From Syntrophomonadaceae bacterium (GTDB lineage Bacteria; Bacillota; Syntrophomonadia; Syntrophomonadales; DTU052), in assembly GCA_012729505.1 (NCBI GenBank), contig JAAYDA010000004.1, positions 1 through 42,044 of the forward strand: a DNA stretch of 42,044 nt. Reading direction: 5' to 3'. The translations under genes were made by a program, and so were the position numbers. The notes below the pieces were generated by a model. The model was given only the letters and a program-made list of their open reading frames with translations, did not search any database and was not told where the DNA came from. Each line of letters begins with the position of its first letter. Positions within the stretch are counted from its first letter, which is position 1. Positions 1 to 8,646 of the stretch are shown in pieces.

Positions 1-93
1 CCCGCCGAGGGAGAAATAAGTCTGGTGCAGATATGCAGAAGGCCCAATGGAATAAATTATAGTTATATTTCCTATGCAATGAAGGAATATTGA
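1..93 (+). CDS. possible C-terminal tail of an unknown protein
   Basis: Frame 1 is open from the window edge to a TGA at 91-93 and gives about 30 residues ending in a Tyr/Ile-rich stretch (ends YAMKEY). It could be the 3' end of a gene lying outside the window. The fragment is too short to recognise, and an open frame of this length can occur by chance. Confidence 0.3.
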   Translation, partial: PAEGEISLVQICRRPNGINYSYISYAMKEY

Positions 94-682
94 TATTTGT
101 GTTTAATATATAAAAGCTACGATAATTTAAGTGTTTGATAACAGGCAACTGCAAGAACGGAGGATGGAGGTGAGGAAATGCCGTCACACCTTAGGTCGGA
201 GCGAATGATGAACCAGACAAATTGAGCAAATATCAATGAACCGGGGGTTCGTTTTTGTTGCACGGTTAAAATGCAAGCAAGGGAATTGCGGGCAAGAGGG
301 CTTTTTCTTACCGTTCCGGATACTAGGCTTATTTTCGCCTGTTAATTTGGTTGTGCTTTTTCACTCAGGACAATCACCCTTCCAAAAACCGATTCTATTG
401 CTTCCATAAACCCCAAACCCAAACAAGCTCTGGCTTTGTTGTTTTGTGTCGGCTATCGAAAGAGAGCAGAGACGCTCCGTGGCAGTCATGTTGAATGCGG
501 AGATAACTGCGATCCGGAAAAGGGTTTTATTTGCCTGGTCTATTGGCGCGGAAAGAGACGCGAATAAGCTGACCGATGCCGACGCCCTCGGCTTCGCTGA
601 AGGTAATCCCGATAGTGAGTGCGGCTGGCTGAAAAAGAGCTATAATCGATTTTTGTAATTATATTCAAGGAGTGCGGTTTAA
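94..682. other. stretch without a convincing gene, upstream of the nuo remnant
   Basis: AT-rich up to about 150, then mixed. A strong purine-rich Shine-Dalgarno (GGAGGTGAGG, around 167) precedes an ATG at 178 that opens only a 14-codon frame (178-225), so it may be a leader peptide or the start of a decayed gene. A 70-codon frame (446-658, GTG start) has no Shine-Dalgarno and no recognisable motif, and I do not count it as a gene. The AAGGAG at about 667-672 belongs to the next gene. Confidence 0.4.
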
Positions 683-2032
683 TTGTCCAACTTAGAAATG
701 TGGTTAATTCTTGCCGGCCTGTGTCTGGCCTTCCCGGTTGCCGCTATGGCAACGGCCTGGTTGGTGAGGCCTGCCAAAAAGCAGAGTGATGAAAAACTGA
801 CCTGCTATGAATGTGGTGTGGACACGGTTGGTCCCACCTGGACTCCGTTCAAGGCCAACTATTTCAAGTACGCTCTGGTCTTTCTCTTGTTTGATGTGGA
901 GGTTCTGTTTCTATTTCCCTGGGCCGTTATCTTTTACGAAGTAGTAGTCATACCCATTTATTTGATGGTTATCATGTTTGGCAGTTCCAAGCGAGTTACC
1001 AAGGAGTATGCCGGGATGAAGCTGACCATCTACCTCTTGATCGGGAGCGCTTTATTGCTGCTGGGGCTGCTTTGGCTGTTTGTTATGGGTCAGCAGATTA
1101 CGGGAACCTACACCATGGATATCTTTGAGCTGGCTAAAATCGATTTCCCCGTCATGTACCAGATCATAATATTTGCCATGATGTCGGTGGGCTTTGGAAC
1201 CCTTTTGTCAATGTTCCCTTTCCATGCCTGGTCGCCGGATGGATATGCGGGGGCCCCTACTGCTGTCAGCATGATTCATGCCGGAGTCTTGAAGAAGATT
1301 GGCGGCTATGCTCTGATTAGAGTGGGGCTTTTTATCTTGCCTGTGGGCGCCAAGGCATTGGCGCCGATACTGGTGGTGTTGGGTCTGGCTAATGTGGTGT
1401 ATGCCGCCTTCATATGCTTACGGCAGACCGACCTGAAATATGTGGTGGGCTATTCCAGTGTGAGTCACATGGGATATGTGGTTATCGGGATAGCGGCCCT
1501 TAACATTATAAGTCTCAACGGTGCGGTGGTCATGATGTTTGCTCATGGGGTAATGGCCGCCCTGTTTTTTGCCATGGTAGGTTCGGTTTATGACAAGACC
1601 CACACCCGCCATATTCCGGATCTGGGGGGCCTGGCCCATCAGATGCCGCGGACTGCGGTGGGATTAATGCTGGCCGGCCTGGCCTCGCTGGGATTGCCCG
1701 GAACGGTAAACTTTATTGGTGAATTCACGATATTTGTAGGGGTTTTTCGTGTTTATCCGGCCATTGCGGTTCTGGCCATTTCCGGGATTGTATTTACTGC
1801 GGTTTACGTGCTTCGGGCTCTGGGCAATGTTCTGTTCGGCCCTCGCAAGGAAAACTGGGACCAACTCCAGGACCTGCGGGGGGTGGAGCTTATTCCCCTG
1901 GTGGTTCTCGGTCTGGGCATTCTGATTCCGGGGATTCTGCCCGCCACGATTATGGATATTGTTAACAGCGGAGTGGAGGGGATAGGCCCGGCAACGGCTG
2001 TTCTCAGCCAGGTGTTTGGAGGTGTAAGGTAA
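683..2032 (+). CDS. NuoA-NuoM in-frame fusion (NADH-quinone oxidoreductase remnant)
   Basis: Residues 1 to about 86 are NuoA: N-terminal membrane helix, the loop with YECGVD, and a helix with FDVEVLFLFPWAV. Without a frame break the protein then becomes NuoM from its fifth helix onward (IPIYLM at 90-95), with the conserved lysines of the proton channel at about 204/205 (VLKKIGGY) and 252 (QTDLK) and the motif SVSHMG. Normal NuoA is about 120 and NuoM about 500 residues; nuoB to nuoL and the first part of nuoM are missing. The Glu at residue 86 lies where NuoM has its essential TM5 Glu, so the join falls at a shared F-x-E. The start is TTG at 683 after AAGGAG. Complex I would move protons or sodium at the membrane, but this chimera lacks the electron-carrying subunits, so a working enzyme is unlikely. 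The cause is either a genomic deletion or an assembly join. Confidence 0.85.
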   Translation: MSNLEMWLILAGLCLAFPVAAMATAWLVRPAKKQSDEKLTCYECGVDTVGPTWTPFKANYFKYALVFLLFDVEVLFLFPWAVIFYEVVVIPIYLMVIMFGSSKRVTKEYAGMKLTIYLLIGSALLLLGLLWLFVMGQQITGTYTMDIFELAKIDFPVMYQIIIFAMMSVGFGTLLSMFPFHAWSPDGYAGAPTAVSMIHAGVLKKIGGYALIRVGLFILPVGAKALAPILVVLGLANVVYAAFICLRQTDLKYVVGYSSVSHMGYVVIGIAALNIISLNGAVVMMFAHGVMAALFFAMVGSVYDKTHTRHIPDLGGLAHQMPRTAVGLMLAGLASLGLPGTVNFIGEFTIFVGVFRVYPAIAVLAISGIVFTAVYVLRALGNVLFGPRKENWDQLQDLRGVELIPLVVLGLGILIPGILPATIMDIVNSGVEGIGPATAVLSQVFGGVR

Positions 2033-2689
2033 ATGAATTTAACCCCGCTGGTTGTTGAAATTGCATTGGCCCTGGCAGCCATAATTTTGCTGGTGCTGGG
2101 ATTGATAAACTCAGGACTGGCTAAACGGATAAACGGCGGCGCCGCCGTATTGGCGGCCATGGGAATCCTGGTGCTGGCCTTCATTATGCCGGATTTTGGG
2201 TCTTCTGTGTTCGATGGAACATATATATCTGACGGACTGAGCTGGTTTTTTACGCTCCTGTTCCTGGTCGCTGCGGTATTGGTTCTGACCGGCACTCATC
2301 GCTATGCGGAACAGAACTTTAAGGCCCGCTGGCAGTTTCCGCCTTTGGTACTTCTGGCGATTCTGGGCATGACGGTAATGGTGTCCGGCACTGATCTTCT
2401 GGTTATTTATATCGGCTTGGAGCTGATGACAGTCACCTTCTATTTGCTGTCCGCCTATATGGATGTGGACCTGCGCACTTATGAAGCCGGTCTGAAATAT
2501 TTGGTGCTGGGGGCCTTTTCCTCAGCGGTGCTTCTGATGGGACTTTCATACCTTTATGCCATGACGGGAGGCACCGATATTCGAGCAATCGGTTTGCTTC
2601 TCGATCCGGCCCAGAATTCGGTTATTATCTTGTCTCTGGGGCCGGTGCTGGCTGGATTAGGCTCTAAGCCGGCCCGGATTCAAGCTTAA
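2033..2689 (+). pseudogene. nuoN: NuoN, truncated after about 205 residues
   Basis: It starts directly after the NuoM stop, the usual nuoM-nuoN order. About five to six hydrophobic helices are recognisable, including the NuoN region DLLVIYIGLELMTVTFYLLSAY and the conserved helix with YEAGLKYLVLGAFSSA, whose lysine is part of the antiporter-like channel. Intact NuoN is about 480 residues; this one ends at 218. At LAGLGSKPARIQA the normal continuation (FKIAAVPFHxWxPDVYEGAP) is replaced by unrelated residues and a stop, so the 3' half has been lost and only a terminator follows. Together with the nuoA-nuoM fusion this looks like a broken operon. Confidence 0.85.
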
Positions 2690-2697
2690 AAACAAAA

Positions 2698-2732
2698 GCG
2701 GTGCGGCCCGAAAAGAGCCTGCACCGTTTTTT
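2698..2732. terminator. bidirectional Rho-independent terminator
   Basis: CGGTGC (2699-2704) pairs with GCACCG (2721-2726), with an inner GGC/GCC. A T-run follows on the plus strand (2727-2732), and an A-rich tract precedes it, which gives a T-run on the minus strand. It sits between the convergent ends of nuoN and yyaC. Confidence 0.8.
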
Positions 2733-2756
2733 AGCCTGCAGATGCAGGAGGCTTTG

Positions 2757-3332
2757 TTAACGACGAGGATGATTCAGATTGCTGAAGCCTGCTATTCCGT
2801 GAGCGATTTTATCAGCCATGGTAAATACCAGGTTTAATCTGGTGTTTTGCAGTACCAGATGTTCAAGGTAGCCGCCTATATTCACTATCCCGGAAATGTG
2901 CAGATCTCCTACTGATGGCAGTGTTTTACGCAATGCAGTCCCAGGGCAAAGGCTGCCGGGGCGCACATTAATATACCCTACCCTTTCGGCTCTTCCCAAA
3001 CAGGCATCTATAGCAATAACAGCAGGGCTGTTTTTTCGAGCCCTTATTAGCTCAATGGTATCAGAGATGTTTACGGCATGAACCGGTTGGGAAAGAGTGC
3101 CATACACGTCTATTCCCCGGACATCCATTTCTTTTAGACGGGTTCCAACCAAGGGACCCAGAGAATCTCCGGTGGAACGGTCTGTTCCAATGCAAAGGAC
3201 GATAATTTCCCGATGCCACGTATTTAATGCTTCAAACAGGTTAAACAAGGACCTTTGAATTTGGGACGAACATAGTGGGTCACTATACAGAACGGAGATA
3301 CTCTCCATTTGCTCAGCCTTATCAAGCAACAC
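2757..3332 (-). CDS. yyaC: spore protease YyaC family protein
   Basis: The 191-residue protein has the hallmarks of the YyaC/DUF1256 family, a Gpr/hydrogenase-maturation-protease-like fold found in spore formers. Visible are the glycine-rich CIGTDRSTGDSLGPLVG block (about residues 47-63), AIDACLG in the middle, and a C-terminal half with several conserved glycines (GDLHISGIVN). The family is linked to sporulation, with an exact substrate not established. The GTG start at 3332 follows GGGGGAGG at a somewhat long distance; an internal ATG nine codons in (MESISV) is an alternative. It is convergent with the nuo remnant and divergent from ykvI, and a forespore-type promoter may lie upstream. Confidence 0.9.
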   Translation of the reverse strand: MLLDKAEQMESISVLYSDPLCSSQIQRSLFNLFEALNTWHREIIVLCIGTDRSTGDSLGPLVGTRLKEMDVRGIDVYGTLSQPVHAVNISDTIELIRARKNSPAVIAIDACLGRAERVGYINVRPGSLCPGTALRKTLPSVGDLHISGIVNIGGYLEHLVLQNTRLNLVFTMADKIAHGIAGFSNLNHPRR

Positions 3333-3365
3333 GCCGCCAAGCCTCCCCCGTAACAGTTTAGCAGG

Positions 3366-3395
3366 AAGTATTTACAAAAATAATGATAAATATAC
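3366..3395 (-). promoter_or_regulatory. possible sigma-F/sigma-G type promoter of yyaC
   Basis: Read on the minus strand: GTATA (3391-3395), a 15-base spacer, then GTAAATACTT (3366-3375). This resembles the forespore sigma consensus (GYATA, then GGNNANANTR) with two mismatches in the -10. It lies about 35 bases before the yyaC start, and a forespore promoter fits a sporulation gene. The match is short and the region AT-rich. Confidence 0.4.
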
Positions 3396-3445
3396 TGCAT
3401 CCCAGACGTTTTCTTTAGATATATATGTCCAAAGGAGGTGAACTC

Positions 3446-4546
3446 TTGAGAAGCAGGAGCTTGAGTGTTGCCTGGGGGTATATGGGGGCCGTTATCGGCG
3501 CGGGCTTTGCTTCAGGACAGGAGCTGGTGCAATTTTTTGTGGGTTATGGCTGGGGCGGATTGTGGGGTACAGTTTTAGCCGGGGTATTGTTTGCGGTTTT
3601 TGGCGGCTTACTGTTATTCTGGGTTAACGCCAATCGGCTTAATGATTATTATGATGTCCTGAAAAGCCTGTTTGGGAACAGACTCGTGTATATTATGGAT
3701 GCATTGTTGGCAATCTTTTTGTTTTTGGGTGTATGTACCATGTTTTCCGCCAGTGGTGCGGTATTTTACGAGCAAATCAATCATTCCAAAATAACCGGTA
3801 TTGGGGTGGCCTACATTGGAGTATTGATGTTTTTAATGACCGGACGACAGGGATTAGTAAAAGCTTATAATTTTTTGGTCCCCATAAAATTTCTGCTATT
3901 ATTAATTGTAGCGGGTTATGCGGCTATGGTGGGCAGCAAGGTTGCTTTGGCCGGTAATGTAATTCCGGCCCATATGCTTAATCCTCCTGCTGCCGACTGG
4001 GTTCTGGCCAGCATATTGTATGTGGCTTATAATTTTGCATTGGCCATGGTGGTTTTGTCCGAGTACAGGGCGGTAACCTCCCGCCAAGAGGGAATCAGTG
4101 GTGCGGTAATAGGCGGATTGATGCTGGGGCTGGTGGCATTAGTATGTTATTTGGCCATGCTGCCCAGTATGCCTGCTCTTATCCATTATCAGATTCCGAT
4201 GCTTTTTGTAGCGGGGGCGGTATCCTCTCAAGCCAAAATGGTGTATACGTTAGTATTGTGGCTGGGGATTCTGACTACTGCCATTGCCAACGCATTTGGT
4301 TTTGCTCAAAGATTCAGCAGTGTGACTGGATTAGGTTATGGTGTGTGTCTGTTTTTAACGGTGACTATGGCTTTGCCCTTGGCAACCCAGAGCTTTTCGG
4401 TTTTGGTGGCCACAATATACCCGTTATTGGGGTTGTTTGGGCTGGTTATCATGATAGCATTAACATACTCTCTGATAAAATTTGGTATGGGAGGTATAAT
4501 GTTCAGAACACGATGGAGTTTGGGCAAATTTTTCAAGGGGGGTTAA
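3446..4546 (+). CDS. ykvI: YkvI-family integral membrane protein (putative amino acid-type transporter)
   Basis: The protein is about 366 residues, almost entirely hydrophobic, with roughly ten helices. It opens with the GYMGAVIGAGFASGQELVQFF signature of the YkvI family, which belongs to the APC-like transporter superfamily (unwound helix 1 rich in Gly); the substrate is unknown. I take the TTG at 3446 as start because AAAGGAGGTGAAC (3431-3443) is an ideal Shine-Dalgarno for it; the upstream ATG at 3425 would translate the ribosome site itself. The end of the gene lies four bases before selA, whose ribosome site (AAGGGGGGTT) is inside ykvI, so the two are probably co-transcribed. A role in selenium handling is not shown by this. 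Confidence 0.85.
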   Translation: MRSRSLSVAWGYMGAVIGAGFASGQELVQFFVGYGWGGLWGTVLAGVLFAVFGGLLLFWVNANRLNDYYDVLKSLFGNRLVYIMDALLAIFLFLGVCTMFSASGAVFYEQINHSKITGIGVAYIGVLMFLMTGRQGLVKAYNFLVPIKFLLLLIVAGYAAMVGSKVALAGNVIPAHMLNPPAADWVLASILYVAYNFALAMVVLSEYRAVTSRQEGISGAVIGGLMLGLVALVCYLAMLPSMPALIHYQIPMLFVAGAVSSQAKMVYTLVLWLGILTTAIANAFGFAQRFSSVTGLGYGVCLFLTVTMALPLATQSFSVLVATIYPLLGLFGLVIMIALTYSLIKFGMGGIMFRTRWSLGKFFKGG

Positions 4547-4549
4547 AAG

Positions 4550-5953
4550 TTGGGCTTAAAAAACCTGCCTTCAGTAGATGAAGTGTTAAGAGACAGCAGA
4601 ATAGTTGTCAAAGAGGCCCATTGTTCCCGGGATCTGGTGGTAGACGAGATAAGAAGGGTGTTGGGAGGCCTGCGGGAAGAATTTATTCATAAGAATATTT
4701 TAATGGACCGTGAATCGGCCAAGGAGCGAGTGGTCGGAGAGGTTCTGCAGGCCCTGGACCGGCTGCGGACAGGTACTTTGCGCCGGGTTTTGAATGGGAC
4801 CGGGGTAGTATTACATACCAATCTGGGCAGGGCGCCCCTTATGGCCGAAACCCTTGATTATAGCCTGGATTTGGCCCGAAGCTATACAAATCTGGAGCTG
4901 GATCTTGATACCGGTAAGCGAGGATCCCGTTATCAGCATCTTGAATCAATGTTAGTAAAGCTTACCGGTGCTGAGGCGGCATTGGTTGTAAACAATAATG
5001 CGGCGGCAGTATTGCTGGTGCTGAATTCGTTGGCCCAGGACAGAGAAGTAATAGTATCCCGGGGACAGCTGGTAGAAATCGGGGGCTCTTTTCGTATTCC
5101 GGAGATAATGAGCCTCAGTGGCGCAATTCTGGTTGAGGCAGGTACTACCAACAAGACTTATATCAGCGATTATGCCGGAAATATTACGGAGAATACGGCG
5201 GCCTTACTGGCGGTTCATACTTCTAATTACCGGATTGTAGGATTTAGTCAGGAAGTGCCTTTGGATGAGCTGGCTAGTTTAGGCCGGAGCAAAAATCTGC
5301 CGGTAATACAGGACCTGGGCAGCGGCAGTCTCCTGGACTTGTCGCCATGGGGATTGGACTATGAGCCTACCGTAACCGAGTGTCTCCAATTCGGAGTCGA
5401 TGTGGTGACCTTTAGCGGAGACAAGCTTTTGGGCGGGCCCCAGGCGGGTATAATTGTGGGTAAGCGGGCCTTGATTGAAGGCATGAAGAAAAATCATCTG
5501 CTAAGGGCCTTAAGGGTGGATAAAATAACGATTGCGGCCCTGGAAGCCACCTTGAGACACTATATTGACGGGAACCCCCGGCAAACCGTTCCGGTTTTGG
5601 AGATGCTAACCTGTGAAAAAGCTGATTTGCAGAACAAGGCTCATCAGCTATGTTCCCTGATAGAGGATTTTCTTCAGGATTGGGAAGGAGGTTATTCCCT
5701 AAGGGTGGTAGAGACCCAGGATAAAGTAGGCGGAGGGGCCTATCCTCTCCAGGTACTTCCGGGCTTTGGCGTAGAGGTTCAGTTTGGCTTTGATCCTGAA
5801 ATCCTGGCCCGGCAGCTTCGATTGCAGGAACCCGCAGTATTATTGCGAATTCAAGAAGGAGCCCTCCTTTTCAGCGTTCGAACTTTACGAGACGGCGAAG
5901 TTGAAATGATACCGGGGCTATTACTGGAAGCATTGAGGGAGACAGTTAATTGA
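4550..5953 (+). CDS. selA: L-seryl-tRNA(Sec) selenium transferase
   Basis: SelA is the PLP enzyme that turns seryl-tRNA(Sec) into selenocysteyl-tRNA(Sec) using selenophosphate made by SelD. The 467-residue length is normal. Visible are the N-terminal tRNA-binding region, the LNGTGVVLHTNLGRAPL block (about residues 82-98), and FSGDKLLGGPQAG with the PLP lysine at residue 292 (codon at 5423). The start is TTG at 4550 after AAGGGGGGTT. The stop overlaps the selB start by four bases (TTGA), typical selAB coupling. With selB, tRNA-Sec, selD and yedF all within 12 kb the Sec pathway is complete. Confidence 0.97.
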   Translation: MGLKNLPSVDEVLRDSRIVVKEAHCSRDLVVDEIRRVLGGLREEFIHKNILMDRESAKERVVGEVLQALDRLRTGTLRRVLNGTGVVLHTNLGRAPLMAETLDYSLDLARSYTNLELDLDTGKRGSRYQHLESMLVKLTGAEAALVVNNNAAAVLLVLNSLAQDREVIVSRGQLVEIGGSFRIPEIMSLSGAILVEAGTTNKTYISDYAGNITENTAALLAVHTSNYRIVGFSQEVPLDELASLGRSKNLPVIQDLGSGSLLDLSPWGLDYEPTVTECLQFGVDVVTFSGDKLLGGPQAGIIVGKRALIEGMKKNHLLRALRVDKITIAALEATLRHYIDGNPRQTVPVLEMLTCEKADLQNKAHQLCSLIEDFLQDWEGGYSLRVVETQDKVGGGAYPLQVLPGFGVEVQFGFDPEILARQLRLQEPAVLLRIQEGALLFSVRTLRDGEVEMIPGLLLEALRETVN

Positions 5954-7860
5954 AGAGAATTATTATAGGGACAGCAGGCCATATTGATCATGGAAAAACC
6001 GCCTTAGTACGGGCCATTACCGGAATCGATACCGACCGGCTCAAAGAAGAGAAGAAGCGGGGCATATCTATCGAATTGGGGTTCGCTCCCCTTACGCTTC
6101 CTGACGGCCAATTAGCCGGCATAGTAGATGTTCCCGGCCATGAGCGGTTTGTAAGACAGATGCTGGCAGGGGCCTTTGGGATGGATCTGGTTCTGCTTAT
6201 TATTGCAGCCGATGAAGGCATAATGCCACAGACCAGAGAGCACCTGGACATAATTCAGCTGTTGGGCATCAGCCAGGGAATAGTGGTGATTACCAAAAAG
6301 GATCTGGTTGACGAAGAATGGCTGATGATGGTGGAAGATGATATTAAGGAATATCTTAAAGACAGTGAGCTGAAAAATTGGCCGATAATGGCGGTCTCTT
6401 CCGTTACAAAAGAAGGAATAGCTGAGATATTACGGACAATAGAGGAGCTTTCCGTCCAGGTGGAGGAAAAGCCAACGGTTGGTCAGGCCCGACTGCCAAT
6501 TGACCGGATTTTTACCATGACAGGCTTCGGAACGGTAGCAACCGGAACGCTCTGGTCGGGTAAGATCCGGATAAATGATGTCTTGCAGGTGCTGCCTCAG
6601 GATATTTCCGTGCGGGTAAGGACTTTGCATGTGCATAATCACAAGGTGGAAGAAGCCCTGGCCGGGCAGCGAGTGGCGGTGAATCTTCAGGGAGTTGATA
6701 TTAGTGAGATCAGCAGAGGAAGCACTTTGGCATCGCCGGGCTTTCTGAAGCCGACTCATCGGGTCAGTGCCAAGCTAAATCTTCTCTCCTCTGGCCGTCC
6801 GGTAAAAAATTGGACCCGAATCCGCTTCCATCTGGGAACTGACGAATGTCTGGGGCGCTTGGTTTTACTGGAGCATGATGAACTTCAGCCCGGAGAAAAC
6901 GGATATGTGCAGATTGTAATGGAAGAGCCGGTGGTATGTGCGAAAAATGACCGCTTTGTAATTCGGTTTTATTCGCCGGTAACTACCATTGGGGGAGGGG
7001 TAATAATTGACCCTAATCCACCCCGGCAGAAACGATTCAATGAAGCAGTTCTTGAAGAAATAGCCATAAAAGAAGAGGGCGATCTGGAAGAAGTTCTCCT
7101 TCAGGAGATGAATAAACGTCCGGACCGGATATTATCGGTGCAGGAATTAGCTGAGTTCACCAATGCCCAGCAAGATGAAATAAGGGATATTTTAGAGGAC
7201 CTGTCTCGGTCGGGACTGGCTTATAGCTTGACTCAAGAATCGCCTGATCTTTTTATCAGCCGGCCTGGTCTGGAACAGAATAGCCAGACCATCAACAAGG
7301 TGTTAGTAGATTACCTCAAGAAATATCCTTTGCGTCGAGGAATGCCCCGGGAGGAATTGAGGAGCAGATATTTCAAGCAGTACCCGGTCAAGGTCTTTAA
7401 CCCTTTCCTGGCCTTCCTTGAAAGCACGGGCCTGGTATCCTTGGATTCAACCCATATAAAACCCTCGGGCTTTGAGGTAGTGCCGGATGAAGAGACTAAA
7501 AAGGCCTTAAATCGGCTCATGGAAAAATTGCAGCAGAATCCCTTGGCCCCACCGGGATTAAAAGAGCTTCAGGAGGAAGTGAAAGATTTTCGCGGGGAAT
7601 TTGCCGAGCTGATTGCCTACATGGAGGAAACCGACCAAATAGTTAAGGTTGCGGAAAGCACCTATTTTAGCCGTGCCGCTCTTGACATGGCCTGGGAACG
7701 AATAGACGAGCATTTTGCTCATTCCAGCCAGCTGTCTCTGGCTGAGGCTCGTGATTTGTGGGAATCGTCCCGAAAACATACCCTGCCCTTGTTGGAATAC
7801 TTTGATAGGATAAAATATACCAAGAGGATGGGTGATAATCGAATAAAGATGGTGCGATAG
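5950..7860 (+). CDS. selB: selenocysteine-specific elongation factor SelB
   Basis: SelB is a GTPase that carries Sec-tRNA(Sec) to UGA codons and binds the SECIS hairpin in the mRNA. The 636 residues show an EF-Tu-like GTPase: P-loop GHIDHGKT (about 9-16), DVPGHERF switch II, and TKKD for guanine specificity, followed by beta-barrel domains ([25 protein letters not shown]). The C-terminal ~260 residues, rich in short helical repeats, correspond to the four winged-helix domains that bind SECIS RNA. It starts with TTG inside the last codons of selA. A direct client lies downstream: selD with an in-frame TGA. Confidence 0.97.
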   Translation: MKRIIIGTAGHIDHGKTALVRAITGIDTDRLKEEKKRGISIELGFAPLTLPDGQLAGIVDVPGHERFVRQMLAGAFGMDLVLLIIAADEGIMPQTREHLDIIQLLGISQGIVVITKKDLVDEEWLMMVEDDIKEYLKDSELKNWPIMAVSSVTKEGIAEILRTIEELSVQVEEKPTVGQARLPIDRIFTMTGFGTVATGTLWSGKIRINDVLQVLPQDISVRVRTLHVHNHKVEEALAGQRVAVNLQGVDISEISRGSTLASPGFLKPTHRVSAKLNLLSSGRPVKNWTRIRFHLGTDECLGRLVLLEHDELQPGENGYVQIVMEEPVVCAKNDRFVIRFYSPVTTIGGGVIIDPNPPRQKRFNEAVLEEIAIKEEGDLEEVLLQEMNKRPDRILSVQELAEFTNAQQDEIRDILEDLSRSGLAYSLTQESPDLFISRPGLEQNSQTINKVLVDYLKKYPLRRGMPREELRSRYFKQYPVKVFNPFLAFLESTGLVSLDSTHIKPSGFEVVPDEETKKALNRLMEKLQQNPLAPPGLKELQEEVKDFRGEFAELIAYMEETDQIVKVAESTYFSRAALDMAWERIDEHFAHSSQLSLAEARDLWESSRKHTLPLLEYFDRIKYTKRMGDNRIKMVR

Positions 7861-7923
7861 AGCTTCGCGTAATTGGGATATCTGCCATACAGTCTCCGGA
7901 CCATCAGGAGAGGAGCCGAGAAG

Positions 7924-8628
7924 TTGTTAGAGCTAGAAAACATCAATGTATATTATGGACCGATTCACGCCTTAAAAGAAGTGTCTTTAGTTGTAAACGA
8001 GGGTGAAATAGTGAGTCTTATTGGAGCTAATGGCGCCGGCAAGACGACAACCCTTAAAACTATTTCCGGTTTGCTTCGGGCTCGGTCAGGAACTATGAGA
8101 TTTAAAGGACAAAACATTACGGCCAGTCCTGCTCAAGATATTGTTCGTCTGGGTATTTCCCAGGTTCCGGAGGGAAGAAGGGTCTTTCCGGCTATGTCAG
8201 TGCAAGAGAATCTGGAGATAGGGGCTTTCCTGCGCCGGGATAAAATGGGAATCGCTCAGGATTTCGCCCGGGTTTTCCAACGGTTTCCCCGGCTGGAGGA
8301 AAGGAGCAAGCAATTAGCGGGTACCCTGAGCGGTGGAGAGCAACAGATGCTGGCTATCGGCAGAGCTCTCATGGCTAAACCGACGTTATTGCTCCTTGAT
8401 GAGCCTTCTATGGGGTTGGCCCCCCTGTTGGTCCGAGAAATTTTCGAGATTATTAAGGATATTAACCAGCAGGGCACCACCATTCTTTTGGTTGAACAGA
8501 ATGCGCGTATGGCTTTATCCATTGCCAATCAGGCCTATGTATTGGAGACCGGCAGTATTGTTTTGCAGGGAGAGGCCCATGGCCTGTTGGAGAGTGATCA
8601 GGTAAAAAGGGCCTATTTAGGCGGCTAG
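7924..8628 (+). CDS. livF: branched-chain amino acid-type ABC transporter ATP-binding protein LivF
   Basis: This is the ATPase subunit of a LivFGHMK-type importer. Visible are Walker A GANGAGKTT (about residues 34-42), the signature LSGGEQQ, Walker B LLLLDEPSMGL and the LivF-typical TILLVEQN near residue 185. I chose TTG at 7924 because GGAGAGGAG lies 9 bases upstream and this gives the family length (234 residues); the open frame extends upstream to 7873. The permeases livH and livM, the partner ATPase livG and a binding protein are absent, and the preceding gene is selB. It must pair with subunits encoded elsewhere or be a leftover. Confidence 0.92.
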   Translation: MLELENINVYYGPIHALKEVSLVVNEGEIVSLIGANGAGKTTTLKTISGLLRARSGTMRFKGQNITASPAQDIVRLGISQVPEGRRVFPAMSVQENLEIGAFLRRDKMGIAQDFARVFQRFPRLEERSKQLAGTLSGGEQQMLAIGRALMAKPTLLLLDEPSMGLAPLLVREIFEIIKDINQQGTTILLVEQNARMALSIANQAYVLETGSIVLQGEAHGLLESDQVKRAYLGG

Positions 8629-8646
8629 CAAAAGGAGGGGATTCTG

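Noticed and set aside
178-225. 14-codon frame with a very strong Shine-Dalgarno
   Set aside because: Could be a leader peptide, but it has no attenuator-like structure or codon bias to support it.
446-658. 70-codon frame before the nuoA-nuoM fusion
   Set aside because: No ribosome site at the GTG or at the inner ATG, no recognisable motif, in a stretch otherwise without genes.
4144-4581. 145-codon frame overlapping ykvI
   Set aside because: Shifted-frame shadow of ykvI without a ribosome site.
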